Positions 42,596-53,276 are shown, counted from the first letter of the stretch. The stretch: DNA of 64,000 nucleotides from Ralstonia insidiosa (GCF_008801405.1 NZ_VZPV01000001.1:186001-250000); one strand, 5' to 3'. Made by a program: numbers and translations. The notes: generated by a model not told the origin, from the letters alone.

Positions 42596-43291
42596 ATGAC
42601 CGAAACCACCGCCGCCGATATCTCCTCCGAAGGCATTGCCGACGACATCGCCCAGGCGATCGTCGCGCATCGGCTGCCTCCGGGCACCAAGCTGCGCGAA
42701 GAGGCGCTGGCGAAGGTCTACGGCGTCAGCCGCACCAAGATTCGCGCGGCGCTGTTGATGCTGGCCAAGGACAAGCTGATCCGCATGGAGCCCGACCGCG
42801 GCGCCTTCGTGGCCAAGCCGGACGAGACCGAGGCGCGCGAGGTGTTTGCCGTGCGCCGCGTGCTGGAGGTGGCGCTGGTGCGCGAGTTCATCGCGAAAGC
42901 CACCCCCGCCGATTACAAGCGGCTGGAAAAACACCTGGCCGAAGAGCACCACGTGGCCGCCAGCGGCAACCTTGCCGACGTGCCGCGCCGTAACCGCCTG
43001 ATGGCCGACTTCCACCTGCTGCTGGCCGACGTGGTCGGCAACAGCGTGCTCAAGGAGATGCTGCGCGAGCTGTCCGCCCGCAGCTCGGTCATCACGATGA
43101 TGTACCAGTCCACCTACGACGCCGTGCGCTCGTCCGACGAGCACACCGCCTTCCTGGAAGCCGCCAAGCGCGGGGACGTCGAAGGCGCCATCGCCCTGAT
43201 GGAAGAACACATGGCGCACACCGAGGCGTCACTCAAGTTCGAATCGCCGGGTGGTCGGGCAACAGACCTCGTTGCCGCCCTCCTCGCCTGA
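42596..43291 (+). CDS. GntR family regulator (FCD/FadR subfamily)
   Basis: A 231-residue regulator with an N-terminal GntR winged helix (LPPGTKLREEALAKVYGVSR, DRGAFVAKPD) and a C-terminal all-helical FCD domain with metal/ligand residues in DFHLLLADVVGN and MEEHMAHTE. FCD regulators usually respond to carboxylic acids. It follows dctA by 37 bp and lies near alc and allA, so it probably controls that transporter, the ureide genes or both. The ribosome-binding site before the ATG is weak. Confidence 0.88.
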   Translation: MTETTAADISSEGIADDIAQAIVAHRLPPGTKLREEALAKVYGVSRTKIRAALLMLAKDKLIRMEPDRGAFVAKPDETEAREVFAVRRVLEVALVREFIAKATPADYKRLEKHLAEEHHVAASGNLADVPRRNRLMADFHLLLADVVGNSVLKEMLRELSARSSVITMMYQSTYDAVRSSDEHTAFLEAAKRGDVEGAIALMEEHMAHTEASLKFESPGGRATDLVAALLA

Positions 43292-43298
43292 CACGCGC

Positions 43299-43886
43299 GT
43301 GCCGACGTACACGCTGCGCGCGCCAGTCTCTGTCGAGCTGGAAATCAAGAAGAGCCGTTTCATTGGATGGGCCGTGCCGGTCGAGGACCGCGCCGCTGCC
43401 ATGGAGGTCGTGGCACGCCTGCGCGCTGAGCATCCCGCAGCTACGCATGTCTGTTGGGCGTTATTGGCCGGCGGGCAATCCGGTATGTCGGATGACGGCG
43501 AACCCTCTGGTACCGCTGGGCGGCCAATCCTCGAAGTGCTGCGCCATCACGACCTGGACAGCACGCTGGGCGCCGTGGTGCGTTACTTCGGTGGCGTGAA
43601 GCTGGGCGCGGGCGGTCTCGTGCGTGCCTATACCGATGCCATTGCCTCCGCGCTCATGCAAGCCGAACACGTGGAGCGCATCGCCCGCACCACTCTCACC
43701 CTGGTTACTGATTATGCCGATGAGGCGCGTATCCGGCGGTGGATCGATGATGGTGGCTATGCGTTGCTTGATGCGGCTTACGATGCGGGTGTCACGCTCA
43801 CGGTGCGCCTGCCGGTAACGGATGAAGCCGAGGCGCGCATCACGCTGCGGGATTTGACGCAGGGGCGCGTCATCATCGCGAGCTAG
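43299..43886 (+). CDS. yigZ: YigZ/IMPACT family protein
   Basis: A 195-residue protein of the UPF0029/IMPACT family: EIKKSRFIGWAVPV at the N-terminus, SDDGEPSGTAGRPILEVLR and VVRYFGGVKLGAGGLVRAY in the core and a C-terminal ferredoxin-like DUF1949 domain. The family is linked to translation stress control in eukaryotes; the bacterial role is not settled. The GTG at 43299 gives the usual family start, while a GTG at 43251 overlaps gntR. Its stop overlaps that of the convergent antitoxin gene by 4 bp. Confidence 0.88.
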   Translation: MPTYTLRAPVSVELEIKKSRFIGWAVPVEDRAAAMEVVARLRAEHPAATHVCWALLAGGQSGMSDDGEPSGTAGRPILEVLRHHDLDSTLGAVVRYFGGVKLGAGGLVRAYTDAIASALMQAEHVERIARTTLTLVTDYADEARIRRWIDDGGYALLDAAYDAGVTLTVRLPVTDEAEARITLRDLTQGRVIIAS

Positions 43887-44209
43887 AAATCCAGTTGCTC
43901 CGGAAGAATGCCAAGTGCCCCTGCGATCTTTTCGCGGGATGACTTGCGCAACCTGTCGCTGTTCTCCTGCTGTGCGTAGGCAGGCTGCGAAATGCCCAGA
44001 CGTTTTGCAATCTCGGCCTGCGTCAGGCCCAGGTGCTCACGCCAAGCACGGGCCGGCGAAGCGCCTTCGATTGTGCGTTCGATGACCCCATGCGGAATCA
44101 AGTCTCGGGCTTCGGCACGCTCCGCGAGGTAGTCGGCATAGGGAATGACGACGAACGCCGGCGAGCCGTCCGGACCGTTGATGATCTGGATGTTAGTAGG
44201 TGCGTTCAT
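43883..44209 (-). CDS. Antitoxin with Phd-like N-terminus and XRE C-terminus
   Basis: A 108-residue protein. Residues 5-35 (IQIINGPDGSPAFVVIPYADYLA) resemble the Phd/YefM-type opening, and residues 55-105 form an XRE helix-turn-helix (LGLTQAEIAKRLGISQPAYAQ). The last part would bind DNA and repress the operon. GAGG lies before the ATG at 44209. It overlaps the end of the RelE-type toxin gene, so the order is toxin then antitoxin, as in higBA. The protein probably neutralises that toxin. Confidence 0.82.
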   Translation of the reverse strand: MNAPTNIQIINGPDGSPAFVVIPYADYLAERAEARDLIPHGVIERTIEGASPARAWREHLGLTQAEIAKRLGISQPAYAQQENSDRLRKSSREKIAGALGILPEQLDF

Positions 44210-44447
44210 CACGTTTCCTCACTTCTTGGATGTCGACCACGCGGATGTCGCCATCCCAGTCGAAGAGCACGCGGTAGTTGCCGACACGCAGTCGGTAGCC
44301 GTACTGGTGTTCAACCAATGCCTTGACGTTCTGGCACGCCGGCATGGTGGCAAGCCCGCCCACCGCGCGCACGACCACTTGCTGTTGTGGTCGATCCAGC
44401 TTCCGAAGTTGCTTGGCAGCCCGTGTTGTCCATTGGATCGCATTCAT
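44193..44447 (-). CDS. RelE/StbE-type toxin
   Basis: An 84-residue RelE-superfamily protein: WTTRAAKQLRKLDRPQQQ at the N-terminus, then the core YGYRLRVGNYRVLFDWDGDIRVVDIQEVRKR with the basic residues used for mRNA cleavage in ribosomes. It is encoded before its antitoxin and overlaps it by 17 bp. The upstream 44448-44510 is very AT-rich with several TATAA-like elements, a probable autoregulated promoter. The pair is a type II toxin-antitoxin module. Confidence 0.88.
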   Translation of the reverse strand: MNAIQWTTRAAKQLRKLDRPQQQVVVRAVGGLATMPACQNVKALVEHQYGYRLRVGNYRVLFDWDGDIRVVDIQEVRKRDERTY

Positions 44448-44577
44448 GATGCGACCAGCGAACGATTTATAAGTTTATAGTATTTTTTATACGTTTTCAT
44501 CGGCGGGGCTCACATGGCGTGCTAGCCCGCCATGATTCCCAGCGACCCGCGTCGCGTCGATCAGACCGCGCCTTGAC

Positions 44578-45489
44578 TTAACTGCCGCGCGACCAATACC
44601 CCGCCTGCGCATACACCGCCTTCAGGTGCTCAATAAAGAACCGAATCTTTGCCGGCACCGGCCGCTGCTGCGGGTACACGGCGAGGATGTCGTAGTCCGG
44701 CAGCGCGTAGTCATCCAGCACCGTCATCAGCGCGCCGGATTCCAGCTCGGGTTGGATCTCCCAGGTTGAGCGCCAGCCCAAACCCAGGCCCTCGCCCATC
44801 CAGCGGTGCAGCAATTCACCATCGTTGCAGTCGAGGTTGCCGTTGACTTTGATGGTGACGGCCTTGCCGTTCTGCTGGAAGTACCAGCCGCGCTGTTGAC
44901 CGCCCTGCAGGTTGAAGGCCAGGCAATTGTGCCGCTCCAGATCGTCCAGCGTGCGCGGCACGCCGTGCTTGGCGAAGTACGCCGGCGTGCCGCACACCAC
45001 GCGCTTGTTCGACGCCAGACGGATCGCCACGAAATTCGGATCGATCGCGCCGCCGATGCGGATGCCGACGTCGTAGCCCTCGCGCACGAGGTCGACCACG
45101 CGGTCGGTCAGGTTGAACGAGCAGCGCACATCGGGGTTGGCGCGCAGGAAGTCCGGCGCGTGCGGCGCGACGTGCTTGCGGCCGAACGCGGCCGGCGCGG
45201 ACACGATCAGGTGCCCCGTCGCCTTGTGGCGGCCTTCGGCCACCAGCAGCTCGGCGCGGTCCAGCTCGCCCAGCGCTTTCTTGCACTGTTCCATGAACAC
45301 GGCGCCCTGCTCTGTCACGGCAATGCGGCGCGTGGACCGGTGCAGCAGCTTCACGCCCAGTCGCGCCTCCAGCGCGTTGATGCGGCGGCCGATCATGACG
45401 GGCGTCACGTCCTGCGTGAGCGCGGCGGCGGCCATGCTGCCGTGTTCCACCACGGCGATGAACGCTTCGATCTGCTTGAGCTTGTCCAT
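44578..45489 (-). CDS. LysR family transcriptional regulator
   Basis: A 303-residue LysR regulator with the N-terminal helix-turn-helix (IEAFIAVVEHGSMAAAALTQ, VMIGRRINALEARLGVKLLHR) and a C-terminal periplasmic-binding-like effector domain. It is of the CrgA-like subgroup in pattern. The ATG at 45489 gives the normal start MDKLKQIEAF; the longer frame to 45537 does not. It is divergent from gcl, and such a position is typical for the activator of an operon, so control of gcl-hyi-glxR is likely. Confidence 0.9.
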   Translation of the reverse strand: MDKLKQIEAFIAVVEHGSMAAAALTQDVTPVMIGRRINALEARLGVKLLHRSTRRIAVTEQGAVFMEQCKKALGELDRAELLVAEGRHKATGHLIVSAPAAFGRKHVAPHAPDFLRANPDVRCSFNLTDRVVDLVREGYDVGIRIGGAIDPNFVAIRLASNKRVVCGTPAYFAKHGVPRTLDDLERHNCLAFNLQGGQQRGWYFQQNGKAVTIKVNGNLDCNDGELLHRWMGEGLGLGWRSTWEIQPELESGALMTVLDDYALPDYDILAVYPQQRPVPAKIRFFIEHLKAVYAQAGYWSRGS

Positions 45490-45835
45490 TCCATCATTCC
45501 AGTTCGCAATGTCTGACCATTTTATGGAGGATTCCATATGCGGATTGGTGCTATCCAGCGCATATCACCTATGACGAATGACTGAAATGACTGTCAGTGA
45601 TGTGATCGATGGTTACGCGCGGCCTTGAGTTTTTGCGCCGCACAAAGTCGCGTGAATTTGGCTTGGTGACAGGCATCTCCGGCTGATTCCCTGGCCTCGG
45701 ATTGCTGCGGTACGCAAAACCATTCGATACGAGAGGTTCGCAATCAACTGACGAAAGCTGCGTTTATCCATATCGGCATGCGGGAATAGGATCAGCTCAA
45801 CCCTATTCCCACCTTCCCCTTCCTGGAGACACACC
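45490..45835. promoter_or_regulatory. Divergent control region of lysR and gcl
   Basis: The 346-bp region between the LysR and gcl starts is AT-richer than its neighbours and should hold both promoters and a LysR site of the T-N11-A type. No single candidate stood out by eye. No small gene was recognised. Confidence 0.4.
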
Positions 45836-47611
<1,776 letters not shown>

Positions 47612-47654
47612 AGACGGCGCGCTGTTCCCTCACCGTCCGATAACAGGAGAAACC

Positions 47655-48437
47655 ATGACAAAGCTGGCAGCCAACCTGACCATGCTCTTCAACGAGCAGG
47701 CCTTCCTCGACCGCTTCGAAGCCGCCGCGCGTGCGGGCTTCCGTGGCGTGGAGTTCCTGTTCCCCTACGCGTTTCACGCAGACCAGATCGCCGACAAGCT
47801 GAACACCTACCAACTGGACCTGGTGCTGCACAACCTGCCGGCCGGTAACTGGGACGGCGGCGAGCGTGGCATTGCCATCCTGCCGGATCGCGTGGGTGAG
47901 TTTCAGGAAGGCGTGGGCGAAGCCATCAAGTACGCCAAGGTGCTCGGCGTGAAGCAGCTCAACTGCCTGGTGGGGATTCGCCCGGAAGGCGTGAGCGAAG
48001 ACGCTGCGCGCAAGACGCTGGTGGAGAACCTGAAGTTTGCAGCGAAGGCGCTGAAGGCCGAGAAGATTGATCTGCTGGTCGAGCCGATCAACACGTTCGA
48101 CATTCCCGGCTTCTACCTGAGCCGCACGCAGCAGGCGCTGGACCTGATCAACGACGTGGATGCGTCCAACCTGTACGTGCAGTACGACATCTATCACATG
48201 CAGCGGATGGAAGGCGAAGTGGCGAATACGCTCAAGCGCCATCTGGACAAGATCAAGCATGTGCAACTGGCCGACAACCCGGGCCGCAACGAGCCGGGCA
48301 CGGGCGAGATCAACTACCAGTTCCTGTTCCGCTGGCTGGATGAGATTGGCTACAAGGGCTGGGTCGGCTGCGAGTACAAGCCCAAGGCCGGGACCGTGGA
48401 AGGTCTGGGCTGGCGCGCCGCGCATCACGTCGCCTGA
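47655..48437 (+). CDS. hyi: Hydroxypyruvate isomerase
   Basis: A 260-residue TIM-barrel protein of the AP-endonuclease-2 superfamily, Hyi branch: FEAAARAGFRGVEFLFPY, the HNLPAGNWDGGERG loop, LVEPINTFDIPGFYL with the metal-binding glutamate, QYDIYHMQRMEG and GCEYKPKAGT. It interconverts tartronate semialdehyde and hydroxypyruvate. It follows gcl by 43 bp behind AGGAGA, in the conserved gcl-hyi-glxR order. Confidence 0.95.
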   Translation: MTKLAANLTMLFNEQAFLDRFEAAARAGFRGVEFLFPYAFHADQIADKLNTYQLDLVLHNLPAGNWDGGERGIAILPDRVGEFQEGVGEAIKYAKVLGVKQLNCLVGIRPEGVSEDAARKTLVENLKFAAKALKAEKIDLLVEPINTFDIPGFYLSRTQQALDLINDVDASNLYVQYDIYHMQRMEGEVANTLKRHLDKIKHVQLADNPGRNEPGTGEINYQFLFRWLDEIGYKGWVGCEYKPKAGTVEGLGWRAAHHVA

Positions 48438-48552
48438 TTTTCTGTTCGCCTTGACCCGGTGGGTGCGTTCATCGCTCCCCGGGGGCTAAAGAAGGTGGGC
48501 CACCGGCCCGCCTGTCAAACCACTCACATTTAAACCAAGGAGATCCCTCACC

Positions 48553-49464
48553 ATGGCAAACGCACTCAACCTCGGTTTCATCGGTCTCGGCATCATGGGC
48601 GCGCCCATGGCAGGCCACCTGCGCGCCGCGGGCCACACGCTGTTCGTGCACGACGTCAACCCGGCACCGGCCGCATTGGTGGAAGCTGGCGTGACGGTCT
48701 GCACGAGCGCCGAGGAAGTCGCCAAGCGTGCCGACATCATCTTCGTGATGGTGCCGGACACCCCGCACGTTGAGGCCGTGCTGTTCAGCGAAAAGGGCGT
48801 CGCCAAGGCGCTGAAGGACGCAGGCAAGGATGCGGCTGCCAACAAGATCGTCGTCGACATGAGCTCGATCTCGCCGATCGCTACCAAGGACTTCGCTGCA
48901 CGCATCAACAAGACTGGCGCGCAATACCTGGACGCGCCTGTGTCGGGCGGCGAAGTGGGCGCGAAGGCTGCCTCGCTGACGATCATGGTCGGCGGTGAAC
49001 AAGCTGCGTTCGACCGCGTGGTGCCGCTGTTCCAACTGATGGGCAAGAACATCACGCTGGTAGGCGGCAATGGTGACGGCCAGACCACCAAGGTAGCCAA
49101 CCAGATCATCGTGGCGCTGAACATCCAGGCCGTGTCGGAAGCGCTGCTGTTTGCATCGAAGGCTGGTGCGGACCCCGCAAAGGTGCGCCAGGCGCTGATG
49201 GGCGGCTTTGCCAACTCGCGCATTCTGGAAGTGCATGGCGAGCGCATGGTCAAGCGTACGTTTGATCCGGGCTTCCGTATCGAACTGCACCAGAAGGATC
49301 TGAACCTGGCGCTGCAGGGTGCGAAGGCGCTGGGCGTGGCACTGCCGAACACGGCGACGGCGCAGGAGCTGTTCAACACCTGTGCTGCCAACGGTCTGGG
49401 TAAGCAGGATCACTCGGCGCTGTGCCGGGCGATTGAGATCATGTCGAACCACGACATTGCCTGA
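48553..49464 (+). CDS. glxR: Tartronate semialdehyde reductase
   Basis: A 303-residue beta-hydroxyacid dehydrogenase with the NAD-binding motif GFIGLGIMGAPMAGHL, the substrate motif APVSGGEVGAKAASLTIMVG and the catalytic lysine in GDGQTTKVANQI. It reduces tartronate semialdehyde to glycerate with NAD(P)H. AAGGAG lies before the ATG. It follows hyi by 115 bp, a gap that includes a GC-rich imperfect hairpin. Glycerate kinase is not seen nearby; pyruvate kinase follows after a repeat cluster. Confidence 0.96.
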   Translation: MANALNLGFIGLGIMGAPMAGHLRAAGHTLFVHDVNPAPAALVEAGVTVCTSAEEVAKRADIIFVMVPDTPHVEAVLFSEKGVAKALKDAGKDAAANKIVVDMSSISPIATKDFAARINKTGAQYLDAPVSGGEVGAKAASLTIMVGGEQAAFDRVVPLFQLMGKNITLVGGNGDGQTTKVANQIIVALNIQAVSEALLFASKAGADPAKVRQALMGGFANSRILEVHGERMVKRTFDPGFRIELHQKDLNLALQGAKALGVALPNTATAQELFNTCAANGLGKQDHSALCRAIEIMSNHDIA

Positions 49465-49506
49465 TATTGCTTTGTGGCGGGGATGGACTTTGGTTTTTGT
49501 GTTGTT

Positions 49507-49732
49507 GGTTCATCCCTCATTTCATCCCCTGCCGGGGCTGACTCACTTTCTTTGTCTTGCCAAAGAAAGTAAGCAAAGAAAGGCGCGCCCGAGATGGCGA
49601 CTTCCCCTTGAATTTATGTCGCAAGGAGGGGAAGGGAAAAACTCGCTTCGCTCAGACAGTTTCCCTTCCTTTTTCCTCCTTGCGACAGAAATTCAAGGCG
49701 CCATCAAGGGCAGGAACGTCAAAGGCCAAACC
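49507..49732 (-). repeat. Hairpin repeat family, copy 1
   Basis: This copy is in the orientation opposite to copies at 49818 and 55121. Its ends match theirs (CATCCCTCATTTCATCCCC at one end, CTTGAATTT arms inside). Its inner stem (GCAAGGAGGGGAAGGG with its complement) has a sequence unlike those of the other copies, but the loop block ACTCGCTTCGCTCAGACA is shared. Together with copy 2 it forms a large inverted repeat between glxR and pyk. Confidence 0.8.
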
Positions 49733-49817
49733 ATCGAGGCACAACCGCAGTAGTAGTAAGCACAAGCAGCAGCAAATCGCAGCAAACCACAAGAGCCACT
49801 AGGGCATACAGACCAAC

Positions 49818-50038
49818 GGTTTGTTTTGCCCCTGCCCTAGATGGCGCCTTGAATTTTTGTAAGCGGGCGGAAAAAAGACGGGGAACTGTTTGAGCGCAGC
49901 GAGTTTTCCCCGTCTCCGCCCGGTTACGAAAATTCAAGGGATGGGTCGCCATCTTGGGCGCGCCTTTCTTTGCTTACTTTCTTTGGCAAGACAAAGAAAG
50001 TGAGTCAGCCCCGGCAGGGGATGAAATGAGGGATGGAC
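49818..50038 (+). repeat. Hairpin repeat family, copy 2
   Basis: This copy runs CTGCCCTAGATGGCGCC, CCTTGAATTTTTGT, then an inner stem based on GGCGG...ACGGGGAA and its complement, CAAATTCAAGG-like arm, TCGCCATC, and ends GATGAAATGAGGGATGG. The end overlaps an ATG (50033) that would extend pyk, but the likely pyk start lies downstream at 50078. Confidence 0.8.
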
Positions 50039-50077
50039 CACCCAGGTCCAAACAACAACCCACCGGAGCCATCCAAA

Positions 50078-51550
50078 GTGCGCCGCTTCCGCAACACCAA
50101 AATCCTCGCCACCCTCGGCCCCGCCAGCAGCGACAAGGACACCATCCGCGCCCTCTTCGACGCCGGCGCAGACGTCTTCCGCCTGAACTTCAGCCACGGC
50201 TCGCACGAAGACCACCGCAAGCGCTACGACACCGTGCGCGCGGTGGAAGCCGAGACCGGCCGCCCCATCGGCATTCTGGCCGACATGCAAGGCCCGAAGC
50301 TGCGCATCGGCACGTTTGCCGAAGGCCGCGTCGTGCTCAAGAACGGCGACCGCTTCGTGCTCGACCGCGACCCGACGCCGGGCGACGTTACCCGCGTGCA
50401 CCTGCCACACCCCGAGCTGTACGCCGCCACCGCACCGGGCCAATCGCTGCTGCTCGATGACGGCAAAATCCGCCTGGCCGTGGAAGCCGTCGACCCAACT
50501 GCCATCGTCACGCGCGTGGTCGACGGCGGCCCGCTGTCGGATCGCAAGGGCGTGAATGTGCCCGACGCGGTGATCCCCATCCCCGCACTCACCGAGAAAG
50601 ACCTGCGCGACCTCGAGTTCGCCCTGTCACTGGGTGTGGACTGGATTGCACTGTCGTTCGTGCAGCGCGCCGAAGACGTGATCGCCGCACGCGAGATCAT
50701 CGGCGACCGCGCCGGCCTGCTCTCCAAGATCGAGAAGCCTGCGGCGCTGCTGCACCTGGAAGACATCGTGCAGGCCTCCGACGCGCTGATGGTGGCGCGT
50801 GGTGACCTGGGCGTGGAGCTGCCGCCCGAGCGCGTGCCCGGCGTGCAAAAGCGCATCCTGCGTATCGCGCGCCAGCACGGCAAGCCGGTGGTCGTGGCCA
50901 CGCAGATGCTGGAATCGATGATCGAGGCGCCGGTGCCGACGCGCGCCGAAGCGTCCGACGTGGCCACCGCCGTCTACGACGGCACGGATGCCGTGATGCT
51001 GTCGGCTGAATCGGCCAGCGGCAAGCACCCGGTGGCCGCGGTCAGCATCATGAACCGCATCATTGCCGAGACCGAGCGCGATCCGCTCTACCGCAACCTG
51101 ATCGACGCACAACACCAGGCCCCGCTGCCGACGCGCCAGGACGCCATCTGCGCGGCGCTGCGCGACGTGACGCATATCCTGGGCGCAGTGGCCACGGTCA
51201 CCTACACGTCCAGCGGCAAGACCAGCCTGCGCGCCGCGCGTGAACGGCCGCTGGCACCCATCGTGAGCATCACGCCGCGCCTGGATACGGCGCGCCGTCT
51301 GGCGATCACCTGGGGCGTGCACAGCACCGTGAGCGCCGACGTGCACAGCGTGGATGAAATGGTGGATGCGGCCTGCCGCGCCGCTGCGCGTGAAGGCTTT
51401 GCCGTGTCGGGCGACCAGATCGCCATCACGGCGGGCATGCCGTTTGGTCAGGCTGGGTCGACCAACCTGCTGCGTCTAGCCGAAGTCTGGCCGCAGACCG
51501 TCGCGACCGCGCAAACGGAAACGACTGCGCAGGAACCGGCAACGGCTTAA
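50078..51550 (+). CDS. pyk: Pyruvate kinase
   Basis: A 490-residue pyruvate kinase: NTKILATLGPASSD at the N-terminus, NFSHGSHEDH, the active-site signature LLSKIEKPAALLHLEDI and MVARGDLGVELP, and the C-terminal allosteric domain. It converts phosphoenolpyruvate and ADP to pyruvate and ATP. I choose the GTG at 50078, nine bases after GGAG, because it gives the usual MRRF start; the ATG at 50033 lies in the end of a repeat. Its place after gcl-hyi-glxR fits the glycerate route to pyruvate. Confidence 0.93.
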   Translation: MRRFRNTKILATLGPASSDKDTIRALFDAGADVFRLNFSHGSHEDHRKRYDTVRAVEAETGRPIGILADMQGPKLRIGTFAEGRVVLKNGDRFVLDRDPTPGDVTRVHLPHPELYAATAPGQSLLLDDGKIRLAVEAVDPTAIVTRVVDGGPLSDRKGVNVPDAVIPIPALTEKDLRDLEFALSLGVDWIALSFVQRAEDVIAAREIIGDRAGLLSKIEKPAALLHLEDIVQASDALMVARGDLGVELPPERVPGVQKRILRIARQHGKPVVVATQMLESMIEAPVPTRAEASDVATAVYDGTDAVMLSAESASGKHPVAAVSIMNRIIAETERDPLYRNLIDAQHQAPLPTRQDAICAALRDVTHILGAVATVTYTSSGKTSLRAARERPLAPIVSITPRLDTARRLAITWGVHSTVSADVHSVDEMVDAACRAAAREGFAVSGDQIAITAGMPFGQAGSTNLLRLAEVWPQTVATAQTETTAQEPATA

Positions 51551-51556
51551 GGTCGA

Positions 51557-53041
51557 TCAGACCACCTTGGAGTAGCGCGGAACGAAGGCGACAGGCTTGC
51601 CCTGCGCCTCGACCGCGCGCTCGGTGCCAACGGTACGCAGATGCGCGTCGAACACCATCGCGATACGCCGCACCAGCAACCTTCCTTGTGGCGTGATGAG
51701 GATGAGCTCGTCGCCCACCTTCACCAGGCCGGCTTCTTCCAGCGGCGCCAGCGCCTCCAGCTCATCGGCAAAGGTGCGCTTGAAGTCCAACCCATGCGCC
51801 GCGCCAAACGCGCGCATGTCCAGTTCGAACCCGCACATCAGTTCGCCAATCAGCGCACGCCGCACGTGGTCGTCCGGCGTGAGCGACAGGCCGCGCAGCA
51901 CCGGCAGCTCGTTGGCATCGATGCGCGCGTAGTACGCGTCGAGGTCCTTCTCGTTCTGCGCATACACATCGCCCACGCGGCTGATGGCGGACACGCCAAA
52001 GGCCAGCAGATCACAATCGGCATGCGTGGAATAGCCCTGGAAATTGCGCTGCAGGCGCCCTTCGCGCTGCGCAATCGCCAGCGCGTCATCCGGCCGCGCG
52101 AAGTGGTCCATCCCGATATAGACATAGCCTGCGTCCACCAGACGCTCCACCGTCATCGCCAGCAGGTCGAGCTTCTCGTCGGCGGTGGGCAGCGCGAGCA
52201 AGTCGATGCGGCGTTGCGGCTTGAACAGGTGCGGCAGGTGCGCATAGCTGTAGACAGACAGCCGATCCGGCGCCATCTCCAGCACGCGATCCAGCGTGGC
52301 GTTGAAGGTCTCGGTACGCTGATGCGGCAAACCGTATATCAGATCGAAGCTGATCGATTCAAAACCGAGGCGGCGCGCACTGTCCACCACGCGGCGCGTG
52401 TCTTCCACGCTCTGGATGCGGTGGACGGCGCGCTGCACCTCCGGATCAAAGTCTTGAATGCCAAGGCTGGCGCGATTGAAGCCGAGTTCGGCCAGCACCT
52501 CCAGCGTGGCATCGTCTGCATGGCGCGGGTCGAGTTCGACGGAGATTTCCGCGTCGGGCATCAGATCGAAATGCGTACGCGTGGCGGCCATCACGGCGCG
52601 CATCTCACCGTGCGTGAGGAAGGTGGGTGTGCCACCGCCCCAGTGCAGTTGCGTCACCCGGCGCAGCGGGCCGACATGCCCGGCCACGAGCGCCATCTCC
52701 TGCGCCAGGGCGCGGATGTAGCGCGCACTGCGCGAGTGGTCCTTGGTGATGACCTTGTTGCAGCCGCAGTAGTAGCAGAGGTTCGCGCAGAACGGCAGAT
52801 GCATGTACAGCGACAACGGCGCATGCAGCGCTGGCGCAATCGCGGCGCGGCGGTGCAGTGCATCGAGGTAGGCCGCGTTGCTGAAGCCGTTGTGGAAACG
52901 GTCCGCTGTGGGGTACGACGTGTAGCGCGGGCCGTGCGTATCAAAGCGCTGCGCCAGCGCACGTACTTGCGGTGCAGACCAACGGAAGGCGGCGTCATTG
53001 GCGGCCGCATCCTCGGCGGCCGGTTGGGCAAAGGGGAACAT
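51557..53041 (-). CDS. hemN: Oxygen-independent coproporphyrinogen III oxidase
   Basis: A 494-residue radical-SAM enzyme, full length for HemN. The cluster motif is CANLCYYCGCNK near residue 88, with YMHLPF before it, GGGTPTFL, and the HemN-type N-terminal trip-wire (RYTSYPTADRFH). It decarboxylates two propionates of coproporphyrinogen III without oxygen to give protoporphyrinogen IX. It converges on pyk with 6 bp between stops. An FNR-like box lies 57 bp upstream of the start, which fits induction at low oxygen. Confidence 0.96.
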   Translation of the reverse strand: MFPFAQPAAEDAAANDAAFRWSAPQVRALAQRFDTHGPRYTSYPTADRFHNGFSNAAYLDALHRRAAIAPALHAPLSLYMHLPFCANLCYYCGCNKVITKDHSRSARYIRALAQEMALVAGHVGPLRRVTQLHWGGGTPTFLTHGEMRAVMAATRTHFDLMPDAEISVELDPRHADDATLEVLAELGFNRASLGIQDFDPEVQRAVHRIQSVEDTRRVVDSARRLGFESISFDLIYGLPHQRTETFNATLDRVLEMAPDRLSVYSYAHLPHLFKPQRRIDLLALPTADEKLDLLAMTVERLVDAGYVYIGMDHFARPDDALAIAQREGRLQRNFQGYSTHADCDLLAFGVSAISRVGDVYAQNEKDLDAYYARIDANELPVLRGLSLTPDDHVRRALIGELMCGFELDMRAFGAAHGLDFKRTFADELEALAPLEEAGLVKVGDELILITPQGRLLVRRIAMVFDAHLRTVGTERAVEAQGKPVAFVPRYSKVV

Positions 53042-53097
53042 GGGGCGTGGGGTGCGAGGGCGATGGTTGATGCTATGCCTGCGCTATCGGCGGCGCG

Positions 53098-53111
53098 TTG
53101 ATATGTGTCAA
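53098..53111 (-). promoter_or_regulatory. FNR/Anr-like box upstream of hemN
   Basis: TTGAT-ATGT-GTCAA differs from the FNR consensus TTGAT-N4-ATCAA at one position. It is centred about 63 bp before the hemN ATG, a distance suited to activation at a promoter near -41.5. Binding is inferred. Confidence 0.6.
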
Positions 53112-53276
53112 CGTCGGTCAATGCGGGTTCAAACGCGCCAATCCCTCCATCAGGAGGGGCTGAACTTCACTGATCTGTCACGTTGCACTGTCTAACATCG
53201 GCGATTGGCGCGCACCCGGCCTGCCAGGCTGATCACAACAAGAACAACGCGCCGTCGATTCGTCTTTGGGGGAAGC

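Noticed and set aside
49507..50038. CRISPR-like or phage attachment interpretation of the repeat pair
   Set aside because: There are no regularly spaced short repeats with unique spacers and no cas genes; the structure is that of dispersed hairpin repeats.
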